From assembly GCF_030269765.1 (NCBI RefSeq), contig NZ_BSTX01000001.1:2101571-2165570 (forward strand): a stretch of 64,000 nucleotides of DNA. The letters are read 5' to 3'. Positions 19,458 to 27,902 of this stretch are shown piece by piece. Position 1 is the stretch's first letter. The number at the start of each line of letters is the position of its first letter. A program made the translations under genes and the position numbers. The notes below the pieces were generated by a model. That model made no database searches and was not told where the DNA came from. It saw only the letters and a list, made by a program, of their open reading frames with translations. Origin of the DNA: Actinorhabdospora filicis. GTDB lineage: Bacteria; Actinomycetota; Actinomycetes; Mycobacteriales; Micromonosporaceae.

Positions 19458-19541
19458 GGGGCTGGGGCTGGGGCTGGGGCTGGGGCTGGGGCTGGGGCTG
19501 GGGCTGGGGCTGGGGCTGGGGCTGGGGCTGGGGCTGGGGCT
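19458..19541. repeat. Perfect hexanucleotide tract (GGGGCT)14
   Basis: Fourteen uninterrupted copies of GGGGCT. Runs of four G separated by two bases can fold into G-quadruplexes on the plus strand. The tract lies 145 bases from the 3' end of the WXG100 gene on the other strand. It is likely to vary in copy number between isolates. Confidence 0.92.
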
Positions 19542-19685
19542 ACCCCCCAAACCCCCCAAAAAAGCCCCCACCCAATCATGCCAGGGCACTGGGCGGGGGC
19601 AAGACCACCGGTGGGCGGCAGTCCACACGAACCGGCCAACCCAGCCGGCAAACCAGCTGGGCAACCAGCCGGCAAACCAGCCGAC

Positions 19686-19967
19686 CTAAGCGAACATCCG
19701 CGCGTTAGCGCCTTCCGTCCCCGAGTAGTTCGACTTCGCCAGCTGCACCGTCTGTCCGATCCGGTTCAGCAGCTCGTTGAGCCCGGTCACCGTCCGGGTC
19801 CATTCGGCCCGCTGGATCTCGTAGTTCTGCTGGTCGTTACCCGACCAGTTCATCGCGTCGAGCTTGCCGCGCAGCTCGTCCAGGATGGCCTGCAGTTCCT
19901 GCGAGGACGTCTTGATCCGCAGTCCGAACGAGTCGAGCTCGCCGGGCGAGACTTTGATGATCTCCAT
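19686..19967 (-). CDS. WXG100-family protein (ESAT-6-like), EsxB-type
   Basis: A 93-residue ESX substrate. The helix-turn-helix is clear: KTSSQELQAILDELRGKLDAM, the turn NWSG (WxG at residues about 40-42), then QQNYEIQRAEWTRTVTGLNELLNRIGQTVQLAKSNY. The C-terminal export motif Y-x-x-x-E is seen as YSGTE. It follows a second WXG100 gene by 26 bases in the same orientation, downstream of eccC. The two probably form the secreted heterodimer of this system. CTCCCTTTCT before the ATG, read as its complement, gives the ribosome site AGAAAGGGAG. Confidence 0.93.
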   Translation of the reverse strand: MEIIKVSPGELDSFGLRIKTSSQELQAILDELRGKLDAMNWSGNDQQNYEIQRAEWTRTVTGLNELLNRIGQTVQLAKSNYSGTEGANARMFA

Positions 19968-19993
19968 CTGCTCCCTTTCTGGGGTGGTAGGGC

Positions 19994-20314
19994 TCAGCCG
20001 CCGTGGAGGACGGACAGGAGGGAGTTGGCATTGTGCTTCTGCTCGTCCTCGTTGGCCTGGTGGTTGGCCGAGGACTTGTCCACGAGGTTGGCGATGGTGT
20101 CGAGGACGGACTGGAGCTTGTTGGCCTTGCCGTCGAACTCGCCCATCAGGACGGTGAAGGCGCCGGAAGCGGGGCCGGCCCAGAACGCCTGGGACGCGGA
20201 GACGTCACCGCGAATTTTCGCCAGCTGACCTTTGACGCGCTCGATCGCGTCCCGCATGTCCGCGGAGCCTTTGGCCAGTGACGCGTGATCGACGAGGATA
20301 TTCACCTCAGCCAT
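19994..20314 (-). CDS. WXG100-family protein (ESAT-6-like), EsxA-type
   Basis: A 106-residue protein with the two-helix layout around a W-A-G turn (SQAFWAGPASGAFTVLMGEFD, near residue 43). The start is ATG 20314 with AGGAAAGG about 6 bases upstream; the open frame extends to 20374 without a better start. The C terminus is rich in Asn, Gln and His, with a Y-free tail, so the usual YxxxD/E signal is absent and would come from its partner. It lies 128 bases after eccC and 26 bases before the other WXG100 gene, the standard substrate-pair arrangement. Confidence 0.9.
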   Translation of the reverse strand: MAEVNILVDHASLAKGSADMRDAIERVKGQLAKIRGDVSASQAFWAGPASGAFTVLMGEFDGKANKLQSVLDTIANLVDKSSANHQANEDEQKHNANSLLSVLHGG

Positions 20315-20442
20315 GTGTCGACCTTTCCTGGAATCACGTGCGCACTTCGTGAGCCATCGGGTACGGATGGTCATCCGGGTGCGCTACTCGGTCGTAGGGA
20401 CACTATCGAAGTCGAGTCGACAATGGAAGGTCCAAAGTGGAC

Positions 20443-23400
20443 TTACTCACCGTGCCTGGGAGGAGACCACGCGAGCTGGATCAATTCGTTACCGGAGCGG
20501 CGAACCAGCGTCCCACGGCCGGGTGGGCGCGGGACCGGCCGGATGTCGCCGAGGAGCAGGCCCTCCTCCTTGCTGCCCGACATCAGCAGTCCGGGCGACT
20601 GGAGTTCGCGAAGTCGCTGGATCACCGGTTCGTACATGGCCCTGGACGCGCCGCCCATGCGGCGGGTCAGGATCAGGTGCAGGCCCACGTCACGGGCCTG
20701 CGCGAGGAGGTCCTGCAGTTCCATGATCGGATTCTGCGATCCACCGGCGACGATGTCGTAGTCGTCGACGAACACATAGAGATCGGGGCCGCTCCACCAG
20801 GAGCGGGCGCGCAGTTGCTCGGGGGTGACATCGCTGCCGGGGAGGCGGATACGGATGGCCTCATTGGCGTTCCGCATCAAATTCACCGCCTCCTCGGTGT
20901 TGGCCGCGTATCCGGCGAGGTGCTCTTTACTGATCTCACCGAGGAGTGTCCGGCGGTAGTCCACGACGAGAAACCTGGCCTGCGCGGGGGTGAATCGCAG
21001 TGACAATTGACCGGCCAGCATCCGCAGCAGATTCGTCTTTCCGCTTTCGCCGTCGCCGAAGGCCAAGAAGTGCGGCTCTGCCTGCAGGTCCAGCCCGATC
21101 GGGGCGAGCTGGCTCTCGCTGAGTCCGATGGGGACGACCGTCGAGGTGACCGGCGGGACGACCTCGGCGAGGTCCACGCGGGCGGGCAGCAGCCGCACGG
21201 CGGGCGCGGGCAGCCCGTGCCAGGCCTTGGCGGTGCGGGTGACCAGATCGCGGACGCCGTCGGCCAGGTCGAAGCTCCCGCCGCGTCCGTCCACTCTGGG
21301 CAGGGCCACGAGCATCTGCATCCCGTCGGGTGACAGTCCCCGTCCGGGGGCGCGATCGGGGACGTTGCGGGCGGCCTTGCGGTCGATCTCCGACTCCGTC
21401 GGGTCGCCCAGGCGCAGTTCGAGGCGGGTGCCGAGCAGGTCGCGCAGGGCGGCGCGCATGTCGGTCCAGCGGTTGGTGGCCAACATGAGGTGGACGCCGA
21501 AGGCCAGGCCGCGCTGGGCGATGACCAGGATCTCGTCTTCCAGGTCCTCGAAGTCGGAGCGGATGGTGGGCCAGCCGTCGATGACGAGGAAGGCGTCGCC
21601 GAAGGGGTCGTGGGCGAAGTCGCCGCGGGCCTTGCGTTCGCGGTAGGAGGACATCGAGTCGATGCCGTGTTCGGCGAAGACGGCCTCGCGCTCGTCGAGG
21701 AGGGTGGCCATCTCGGCGATGGTGCGGCGGACCTGGTCGACCTGGCGGCGTCCGGCCACGCCGCCGACGTGCGGGAGGTCGGCCAGTGGGCGCAGGGTGC
21801 CGCCGCCGAAGTCCAGGCAGTAGAACTGCACCTGGCGGGGGGTGTGGGTGAGCGACAGCGAGGTGATCAGGGTCCGCAGCGCGGTGCTCTTGCCGGACTG
21901 GGTGCCGCCGATGACCAGGACGTTGCCGCCGGCGCCGGAGACGTCCACGGTGAGCATGTCGCGGCGCTGCTCGTAGGGCCGGTCGACCAGCCCGACGGGC
22001 ACCGAGAGCGTGCCCCCGTCCCAGCCGAGGGGATGCAGGCCGCGTTCCTCGTCGGGGTGCAGCAGCGGGTAGAGCTCCGACAGCGGCGGGGCCTCGTCGA
22101 GGGGGTCGAGCCAGACCTTGTGCGCGGGGACGCCCTTGCCCGCCAGGCGGTTGGTGATGACGGCGAGCATGGAGTTCTTGACGATGTCGTCGGGGTTCTC
22201 CGGCTCGTCGCTCGACACCGGGATCGGGCCGCTGGGCAGCAGGTCGGCGGGCGGGGCGACGTAGGCGGCGGTGAAGTCCTGCACCTGGTCCCTTGTGGAC
22301 ATCCCGCCGGTGGCGTCGGCGCCGGAGCCGCGGTAGGGCCCGGACACGTAGGCCGAGCGGAACCGCAGCATCGTCGCGGTGTCGATCTTCAGGAACCCGT
22401 GCCCGGGCGCCTGGGGCAGCTCGTAGGCGTCGGCCACGCCCAGAACCGTGCGGGACTCCATGGCCGAGAAGGTGCGCAGGCCGATCCGGTAGGACAGGTG
22501 GCTGTCCAGGCCGCGCAACTTGCCCTCCTCCAGCCGCTGGGACGCCAGGAGCAGGTGGACGCCGAGGGAGCGCCCGAGGCGGCCGATCATCACGAACAGC
22601 TCGGTGAACTCCGGCTTCGCCGACAGCAGCTCGGAGAACTCGTCGCAGATGATCAGCAGGCTGGGCAGCGGGGACAGGTCCGCCCCGGCCCGGCGGGCCT
22701 TCTCGTAGTCGCGCTGGGAGACGAAGTTCCCGGCCGCGCGCAGCAGCTCCTGCCGCCGGGTCATCTCACCGGCGATCGCGTCGGCCATGCGGTCGACGAG
22801 GTGGAGCTCGTCCTCCAGGTTGGTGATGACGGCCGAGGTGTGCGGCAGTCTGTCCAATGTGGCGAAGGTGGCGCCGCCCTTGAAGTCGACCAGGACGAAG
22901 TTGAGTTCCTCCGAGGAGTGCGTGATCGCCAGCGCGGAAACGATCGTGCGCAGCAGTTCCGACTTGCCCGAGCCGGTCGCGCCGATGATGAGCCCGTGGG
23001 GGCCCATGCCGCCCTGCGCGGCCTCCTTGAGGTCCAGGAAGATCTTGGCGCCGTCGGGATCCAGGCCCAGCGGGATGTTCAGCCGGTCGGCGGTGGGCCG
23101 GTTGGGCCGCCAGATCGCCAGCGGATCCAGGTGCCCGACGTCGCCGACGCCGAGCAGGTCGGGCAGCTCGGCCGAGACGGCGAGGGGCTCGCTGGCACTG
23201 GTGACCAGGGACGGGCGGTAGCGCGCCAGGCGGCGGGCGACGGCGGTGGCCTGCGCCGGGCTGAGCGCGTCCGGCACGCCGAGCAGGCTCGTGCGGCCTT
23301 TGAGTCCCATGTGGACGGCGTCGGGCTCGACGTCCAGCCGCAGCAGCCAGTCGCCGGGGTGGCGCGGGACTAGCCCGGACAGGTCCAGCACGGTCACGCC

Positions 23401-24411
23401 CGCCAGGCCGGTCCCGGCCAGGTCGCAGTCGGCGTCGACGTCTCCGCCGTCGGAGACCACGATCACCTGTGGACGGTCGGTGAAGGCGCCCTGGTCACCG
23501 GCGGCGCGGGAGCGGTTGGCCAGCTCGTCGGCCAGCATCTCCTCCAGCTCGGTCATCGACTCCACGATGAGCCGGCGCTGCCCGAGGGCGTCGATCTCGC
23601 GGTCGTGGCGGGCGTGCGGCAGCCACTTCACCCACTCCCACTCGGGAAGCGTGCCGCGACCGGCGACCACGGCGATCTTCAGGTCCGCCGGGGAGTGGAA
23701 GGCGGCGGCCTGGCAGAGCATGGCGCGGATCAGGCCGCGCGCGATGTCGTCCTCGCCGCGGAAGACCACCCGCCGGAAGGCGCGCAACTGGATCGCCATC
23801 GGCATGTTCGGCAGGTTGCCGTGGGCGCGGACGAAGCGCCGCAGCGCCAGCGCGCTCATCGGCTCCAGGTCCTCCACCGGCTTGGTCTCCGGCGGCGTCA
23901 TGGACACCGCCAGCCGCTGCCGCCCGATCGCGACCCGGACCTCGCCGAAGTCGGGATCGCCGTAGCGGCGCTCCCACAGCCGCGAGGAGTGCACGAAGGA
24001 CCACAGGACGCCGGGCGCCGGATGCCGCCACAGCACCGCCTTGCGCTGCTGGGAGGCCGCGCGCCGCACCTGGCGGCGGGTCTGCGCGAGGTAGCGCATG
24101 TAGTCGCGGCGCTGGATGGTCTGCTCCGCCTTCTGGTCCCCGCCCGAGGACAGGAAGGAACCGGCGAACATGCCCAGCATCGACACGCCGAACAGGCCGC
24201 CGATCACCATCATCATGGTGCCGCCGCCGCGCCCGGCGTACATGAACGCCATCGCGCCGACCATCGCCACCATCGGCAGCAGCATCAGGTACTGGCCCAT
24301 GCTGCGCTGGGTCGGCGTCGGCAGGTCCGGCGGAGGTTCGAGCAGCAGCTCACCGCCGGGCATGGCGGGGCCCTTGCGGCGGGGTGGTCGCGTGAACACG
24401 ACGGTGCCCAT
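20443..24411 (-). CDS. eccC: Type VII secretion ATPase EccC (FtsK/SpoIIIE family)
   Basis: A 1322-residue motor of the ESX system, unsplit here (EccCa and EccCb fused). Two membrane helices near residues 35-85 (YLMLLPMVAMVGAMAFMY and MMMVIGGLFGVSMLGMFAG) anchor it. Three FtsK-like ATPase domains follow, with Walker A motifs GATGSGKS (near residue 476), GGTQSGKST (near 834) and GDGESGKTN (near 1118); domain 1 has the Walker B LLIICDEFSELL. The start at ATG 24411 has GGAGG 8 bases upstream and begins GTVVFTRPPRRKGP, the usual EccC N terminus. It is divergent from eccD and leads the WXG100 pair on the same strand. Confidence 0.97.
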   Translation of the reverse strand: MGTVVFTRPPRRKGPAMPGGELLLEPPPDLPTPTQRSMGQYLMLLPMVAMVGAMAFMYAGRGGGTMMMVIGGLFGVSMLGMFAGSFLSSGGDQKAEQTIQRRDYMRYLAQTRRQVRRAASQQRKAVLWRHPAPGVLWSFVHSSRLWERRYGDPDFGEVRVAIGRQRLAVSMTPPETKPVEDLEPMSALALRRFVRAHGNLPNMPMAIQLRAFRRVVFRGEDDIARGLIRAMLCQAAAFHSPADLKIAVVAGRGTLPEWEWVKWLPHARHDREIDALGQRRLIVESMTELEEMLADELANRSRAAGDQGAFTDRPQVIVVSDGGDVDADCDLAGTGLAGVTVLDLSGLVPRHPGDWLLRLDVEPDAVHMGLKGRTSLLGVPDALSPAQATAVARRLARYRPSLVTSASEPLAVSAELPDLLGVGDVGHLDPLAIWRPNRPTADRLNIPLGLDPDGAKIFLDLKEAAQGGMGPHGLIIGATGSGKSELLRTIVSALAITHSSEELNFVLVDFKGGATFATLDRLPHTSAVITNLEDELHLVDRMADAIAGEMTRRQELLRAAGNFVSQRDYEKARRAGADLSPLPSLLIICDEFSELLSAKPEFTELFVMIGRLGRSLGVHLLLASQRLEEGKLRGLDSHLSYRIGLRTFSAMESRTVLGVADAYELPQAPGHGFLKIDTATMLRFRSAYVSGPYRGSGADATGGMSTRDQVQDFTAAYVAPPADLLPSGPIPVSSDEPENPDDIVKNSMLAVITNRLAGKGVPAHKVWLDPLDEAPPLSELYPLLHPDEERGLHPLGWDGGTLSVPVGLVDRPYEQRRDMLTVDVSGAGGNVLVIGGTQSGKSTALRTLITSLSLTHTPRQVQFYCLDFGGGTLRPLADLPHVGGVAGRRQVDQVRRTIAEMATLLDEREAVFAEHGIDSMSSYRERKARGDFAHDPFGDAFLVIDGWPTIRSDFEDLEDEILVIAQRGLAFGVHLMLATNRWTDMRAALRDLLGTRLELRLGDPTESEIDRKAARNVPDRAPGRGLSPDGMQMLVALPRVDGRGGSFDLADGVRDLVTRTAKAWHGLPAPAVRLLPARVDLAEVVPPVTSTVVPIGLSESQLAPIGLDLQAEPHFLAFGDGESGKTNLLRMLAGQLSLRFTPAQARFLVVDYRRTLLGEISKEHLAGYAANTEEAVNLMRNANEAIRIRLPGSDVTPEQLRARSWWSGPDLYVFVDDYDIVAGGSQNPIMELQDLLAQARDVGLHLILTRRMGGASRAMYEPVIQRLRELQSPGLLMSGSKEEGLLLGDIRPVPRPPGRGTLVRRSGNELIQLAWSPPRHGE

Positions 24412-24587
24412 GGGGAAGCCTCCGGGGGATGGGGGTGAGGCGCATAGTAGTGGCTTTGGGCGGATGCGGGTAGAGACGCAAAGAGAAGGATCGGGCCGTC
24501 CAATGTGTCCCGGAGCGGAACTCCCCTTTTTGCGCTCGTACCGGTACTCTCGGCCGCGTTCCCTCCCCGGCAAGGAGCCCGCGGCCG

Positions 24588-25982
24588 ATGACCCTCGCCA
24601 GCGAACTGTGTCTCGTCACCATCGTCGCCCCGCACACGCGCATGGACGTCGCGCTCCCCGGGCACGTGCCGCTGTCCGATCTACTGTCGGACCTGCTCCA
24701 GCACGCCGCCGACGGGCCACGAGGGGAGGACCTCGTCGAGGACGGCGCCGCGCAGGGCGGCTGGGTGCTGTCCCGGCTGGGGAAGGCGCCCCTGGACGCC
24801 GATCTCACCCCCGCCCAGCTGGGCATTGTGGACGGTGAGGAGCTCTACTTCACGCCCTTCGTACAGGCCGGTCCCGAGGCGGTCTTCGACGACGTCATCG
24901 ACGCCATGGCCACCGCCACCAACGAGCGGGTCGGCCGCTGGCGGACCGAGACGTCGAAGGTCTTCGGGACGGTCTTCGCCGCGGCGGCGCTGCTCGCCGG
25001 GGCCGCCGCCCTGTTGTTCACCGGCACCTCGACCGCGCTGTGGTCGGCGCTCGGGGTGGGCGGGCTGATGCTGTGCGCGGCCCTGATCCTGGCCCGCGCG
25101 CTGGGCAACGCCGCCTCGGCCGCGATCGTCGGCCTGCTCTCGCTCCCCTATGGACTCATCGCCGGGCTGCTGCTGCTCGGCGACCTGCCCGCGCTCACCG
25201 GGATCAGCGGCCCCCGGGTGATGGCGGCCGGGGCCGTCGCCACGGTCTTCGCCGTCCTCTGCGGCATCGTGGTGATCCCCTACGCGCCGGTCTTCTTGTG
25301 CGCGGCCATGTGCGGGGCCGCGCTCACCGCGTCCGGCGCGCTTTCGGCATTGCTCGGCGCGAACCCGGCCGAGGCCGGGGCGGCGGTCGCCACGATCGCG
25401 GTGGCCTTCGTCCCCGCCCTGCCGATGCTGTCCTTCCGGATCTCGCGGCTGCCGATGCCAACGGTCCCCAAGTCGCCGCAGCAGCTGCGCCAGGACGGCG
25501 AGAAGGTGGACGGCGAGATCGCCCTGGTCCGCAGCGAACGCGCCGACCAGCACCTCACCGGAATGCTCACCGCCGTGGCGATCGTGGCCGCCGCGGCGAT
25601 GCTCGCGCTGGCCCTCGGGAACACGCTGCCCGCCACGATCATGGCCGGGCTGCTCACCGCGCTGTGCCTGATGCGGGCCCGGGTGTTCCTGACCATCCGG
25701 CAGCGGCTTCCGTTCCTGCTGGCCGGAACCGCCGGGCTGGTCTCCCTCGGGATCGAGGCGTGGACGGGGCTCGGCGACAACCGGATGACCGGGCTGCTGG
25801 GCGGGACGCTGTTCCTCGCGGTGGTCGCGCTGTCCTACACCCTCGGCGTCGCGGGGAAGCGCGTCTCGCCGATCTGGGGCCGGATCGTGGACATCCTCGA
25901 ACTGCTGCTGGTGGTCGCGGTGATCCCGATGGCCGCGTGGGTGTGGAACCTGTACTGGGCGATCCGCACGGTCAACGGCTGA
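24588..25982 (+). CDS. eccD: Type VII secretion integral membrane protein EccD
   Basis: A 464-residue protein with an N-terminal ubiquitin-like (YukD) domain at residues 1-95 (CLVTIVAPHTRMDVALPGHVPLSDLL, then LGIVDGEELYFTP), a short linker, and about 11 membrane segments from residue 125 to the end. EccD forms the pore-lining part of the ESX membrane complex. ATG 24588 is preceded by AAGGAG 11 bases upstream. It is divergent from eccC across 176 bases that must hold both promoters, and convergent with the Cys-rich peptide gene. Confidence 0.94.
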   Translation: MTLASELCLVTIVAPHTRMDVALPGHVPLSDLLSDLLQHAADGPRGEDLVEDGAAQGGWVLSRLGKAPLDADLTPAQLGIVDGEELYFTPFVQAGPEAVFDDVIDAMATATNERVGRWRTETSKVFGTVFAAAALLAGAAALLFTGTSTALWSALGVGGLMLCAALILARALGNAASAAIVGLLSLPYGLIAGLLLLGDLPALTGISGPRVMAAGAVATVFAVLCGIVVIPYAPVFLCAAMCGAALTASGALSALLGANPAEAGAAVATIAVAFVPALPMLSFRISRLPMPTVPKSPQQLRQDGEKVDGEIALVRSERADQHLTGMLTAVAIVAAAAMLALALGNTLPATIMAGLLTALCLMRARVFLTIRQRLPFLLAGTAGLVSLGIEAWTGLGDNRMTGLLGGTLFLAVVALSYTLGVAGKRVSPIWGRIVDILELLLVVAVIPMAAWVWNLYWAIRTVNG

Positions 25983-26033
25983 GCGGACGCGAAGCGGCCC
26001 GGACCCCGCCAGGGCCCGGGCCGGGGACGGGTC

Positions 26034-26216
26034 CTAGCAGCGGCTGACGGTGTCGCAGCCGAGGTCCTGCCCGCTGCAGCGGTCGCGGCAGCACTTGACC
26101 AGCCGGATGCCCTCGCAGTGGTAGTTGCAGACGGGCTCGCACGGCCCGGCGGCGGCCGTGGCGCGCGGGATCAACCTGGCGACCAGGAGGTCACCGAGCT
26201 TTCCGATCGTCTTCAT
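26034..26216 (-). CDS. Small cysteine-rich peptide in the ESX locus
   Basis: A 60-residue peptide starting at ATG 26216, with GGGGAG 6 bases upstream (an in-frame GTG at 26222 overlaps worse). Residues 1-24 (KTIGKLGDLLVARLIPRATAAAG) form an amphipathic, leader-like stretch with an Ala-rich end; residues 25-60 hold eight cysteines in the order C-x3-C-x3-C-x7-C-C-x3-C-x6-C-x5-C. An even number of cysteines suggests disulfides, metal binding or a modified peptide. No modifying enzyme is adjacent. It lies 118 bases downstream of the acidic gene behind eccE on the same strand. I do not recognise a named family. Confidence 0.7.
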   Translation of the reverse strand: MKTIGKLGDLLVARLIPRATAAAGPCEPVCNYHCEGIRLVKCCRDRCSGQDLGCDTVSRC

Positions 26217-26334
26217 GATCACTCCCCGTGATGTGATGGTGATGTATCGGTGCGCCGGACGCTACCGATGGATGCACCGCACCACAGTCCCGTCGCGCAT
26301 ACGCGACCGCATATCACTCCACAGTGGAGTGTGT

Positions 26335-26580
26335 TCAGTCGCCGCCCACCACCGGCGGGGCGAGGTCGTCGTCCTCCTCGTCGAGGCTCCACGGGTTGGC
26401 CGCCTCGGAGCGCCAGGCCTCTTTGTGAGTGGAGTCTTCGACCGGCTCCGGCGCGGCCTCCACCCGGGCGTCCTCGTCGGCGGCGCTGCCCAGCACCGCC
26501 GGGTCCTCCGCCGTCCACTGCGGCGGCTCTAAGCCCCAGTCGGGACGCGTCCGCTCCTGGGTGCCGGTCTCCTCGCTCAT
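26335..26580 (-). CDS. Small acidic protein translationally coupled to eccE
   Basis: An 81-residue, Glu/Asp/Pro-rich protein with four tryptophans (PDWGLEPPQWTAEDP, KEAWRSEAANPWSLDEEDDD). The ATG at 26580 shares its A with the TGA of eccE (TGATG), so it is translated with EccE. It has no membrane segment or signal peptide and looks disordered. The P-W-S-L-D-E-E-D tail resembles short acidic tails of ESX accessory or substrate proteins, but this is only an impression. Its position suggests a cytoplasmic accessory factor or a small substrate of the ESX system. Confidence 0.65.
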   Translation of the reverse strand: MSEETGTQERTRPDWGLEPPQWTAEDPAVLGSAADEDARVEAAPEPVEDSTHKEAWRSEAANPWSLDEEDDDLAPPVVGGD

Positions 26581-27803
26581 CACCAGATCCCGCCGCTAGC
26601 CGCCGACGCGTAGGCCGCCGGACCGTGTCTGCCGTTGCTGCGCTTGAGTTTCACCTTGTTGTCCACGGCGAGCTTGGTCAGGCCCGCCGCCAGCGCGTCC
26701 AGCTCGTCGTGCGCGGCCGCCACCCGGACGAGGCAGCGCACCGAGAGCCGGTTCTCCACCGGCCGGTCGCTGGCCCGGCGCAGCGAGATCGACACCGCGC
26801 AGAACTGCGACTCCAGCTCGGCCACGTCCATCCACAGTCGACGCAGCTCCTCGACGCCGGGCAGCCTGCCGTACAGGGTGAACACCGCCTGCGAGAGCCC
26901 GCCGACGCGCCAGGAGCGCCAGTCCTCGCTGATCTTGGCGTCATCGCCGGTAAGGGCAGTCTCGGCGTCATCGCCGGTCATCGTCGTCTCCGCCCCCAGC
27001 GACTCCCGCAGCGCCTCGGTCAACCCGGCCGAGTCCAGCGGGCGCAGGCTGACCCCGGCCTGCTTGGCGCCCTTCATCAGCCGCCCGACGGTTCCGCCGA
27101 GGGCGCGCCGGACGCCGACGGCCCCGCCGCCGCGCTCGGCGGCGATGCGGGCGGCCCCGCGCACGTCCAGCCGGACGGTGAACCACGCGTCGCGGCGGGC
27201 GAAGAGCGGCAGGCCGTTCATGATCTGGGTGTCGGTGTCGTCGTCACCGGCGAAGCGCCACTCGACGGTGATCCCGTCATCGTCCTCTTCGGACGATGGC
27301 GGCGCGGGCGCGGCCAACAGCGGCACCGTCTGGGTCACCAGCTGCACCGACGAGACCGGCGCGCCGCTGCCGAGCAGGATCCCCGAGAGCACACCGAAGG
27401 CCAGGTGCGGGGGCTCGTCGGAGTCCACGGCCAGCCCGGCGAACCAGCCGCGCCCATCGAAGGCCACGCCGAGCACCATGCCGCGTTCGGCCACGGTGGA
27501 CAGTTCGAGGCCGGTGGCCAGGCTCCCGGCCAGGGCCGGTCGCCTGCGATCGGCGCGGTTGCGGGCCTTCAGCCGCAGCCACCGCAGCAGCCGGACGTAC
27601 CACAGGACGCCGCGCGTGCGCCCGAACGCGGCGACCCCGGCGACCGCGACGGCCGCCGCGAGCCAGATCCACGTCATGCCCTTGACGAACAGCAGCGAGG
27701 CCGCCACGATCTCCACGGCCACCACCTGGGCCACGGCGATGGGGCCGACGCGCGAGGGCCGTCCGGTCGACGGCACCGGAGCGACCGGATTGTTAGAAGT
27801 CAT
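26580..27803 (-). CDS. eccE: Type VII secretion protein EccE
   Basis: A 407-residue membrane protein with two N-terminal helices near residues 22-42 and 44-62 (VAQVVAVEIVAASLLFVKG, WIWLAAAVAVAGVAAF), followed by a basic loop (RTRGVLWYVRLLRWLRLKARNRADRRR) and a large soluble domain. This is the EccE layout, the peripheral subunit of the ESX membrane complex. A repeated segment TGDDAETALTGDDAKI sits near residues 265-285. The gene is divergent from eccB (99-base gap) and coupled to the small acidic gene behind it. Assignment rests on topology and position as well as sequence, since EccE proteins diverge strongly. Confidence 0.87.
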   Translation of the reverse strand: MTSNNPVAPVPSTGRPSRVGPIAVAQVVAVEIVAASLLFVKGMTWIWLAAAVAVAGVAAFGRTRGVLWYVRLLRWLRLKARNRADRRRPALAGSLATGLELSTVAERGMVLGVAFDGRGWFAGLAVDSDEPPHLAFGVLSGILLGSGAPVSSVQLVTQTVPLLAAPAPPSSEEDDDGITVEWRFAGDDDTDTQIMNGLPLFARRDAWFTVRLDVRGAARIAAERGGGAVGVRRALGGTVGRLMKGAKQAGVSLRPLDSAGLTEALRESLGAETTMTGDDAETALTGDDAKISEDWRSWRVGGLSQAVFTLYGRLPGVEELRRLWMDVAELESQFCAVSISLRRASDRPVENRLSVRCLVRVAAAHDELDALAAGLTKLAVDNKVKLKRSNGRHGPAAYASAASGGIW

Positions 27804-27902
27804 CGGCGACCGGGTCCCTAAAGGTGCGAAAGCTCTGACATCCTGGCGTGCGCCACGTTAGCGGCACGAACCACGCGAGGGAAGACCTCAAGGAGCGGTC
27901 CG

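Larger units (their letters stand above)
18451..19685. other. 1.2-kb G-rich repeat spacer inside the secretion locus
   Basis: No gene is supported. The plus strand is very G-rich from 18451 to about 19000 and again around 19340-19541. It contains GGCGGGC runs (about 18690-18720), a 26-bp direct repeat (18884-18909 and 18910-18935), the second nested hairpin element (19031-19164), a (GGGGCT)14 tract and a run of CCAGC/CCGGC repeats with the core AACCAGC at 19640-19680. Open frames on the minus strand are Pro/Ala-rich artefacts of composition. In makeup it mirrors the folE-ftsH spacer in reverse orientation. Confidence 0.7.
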
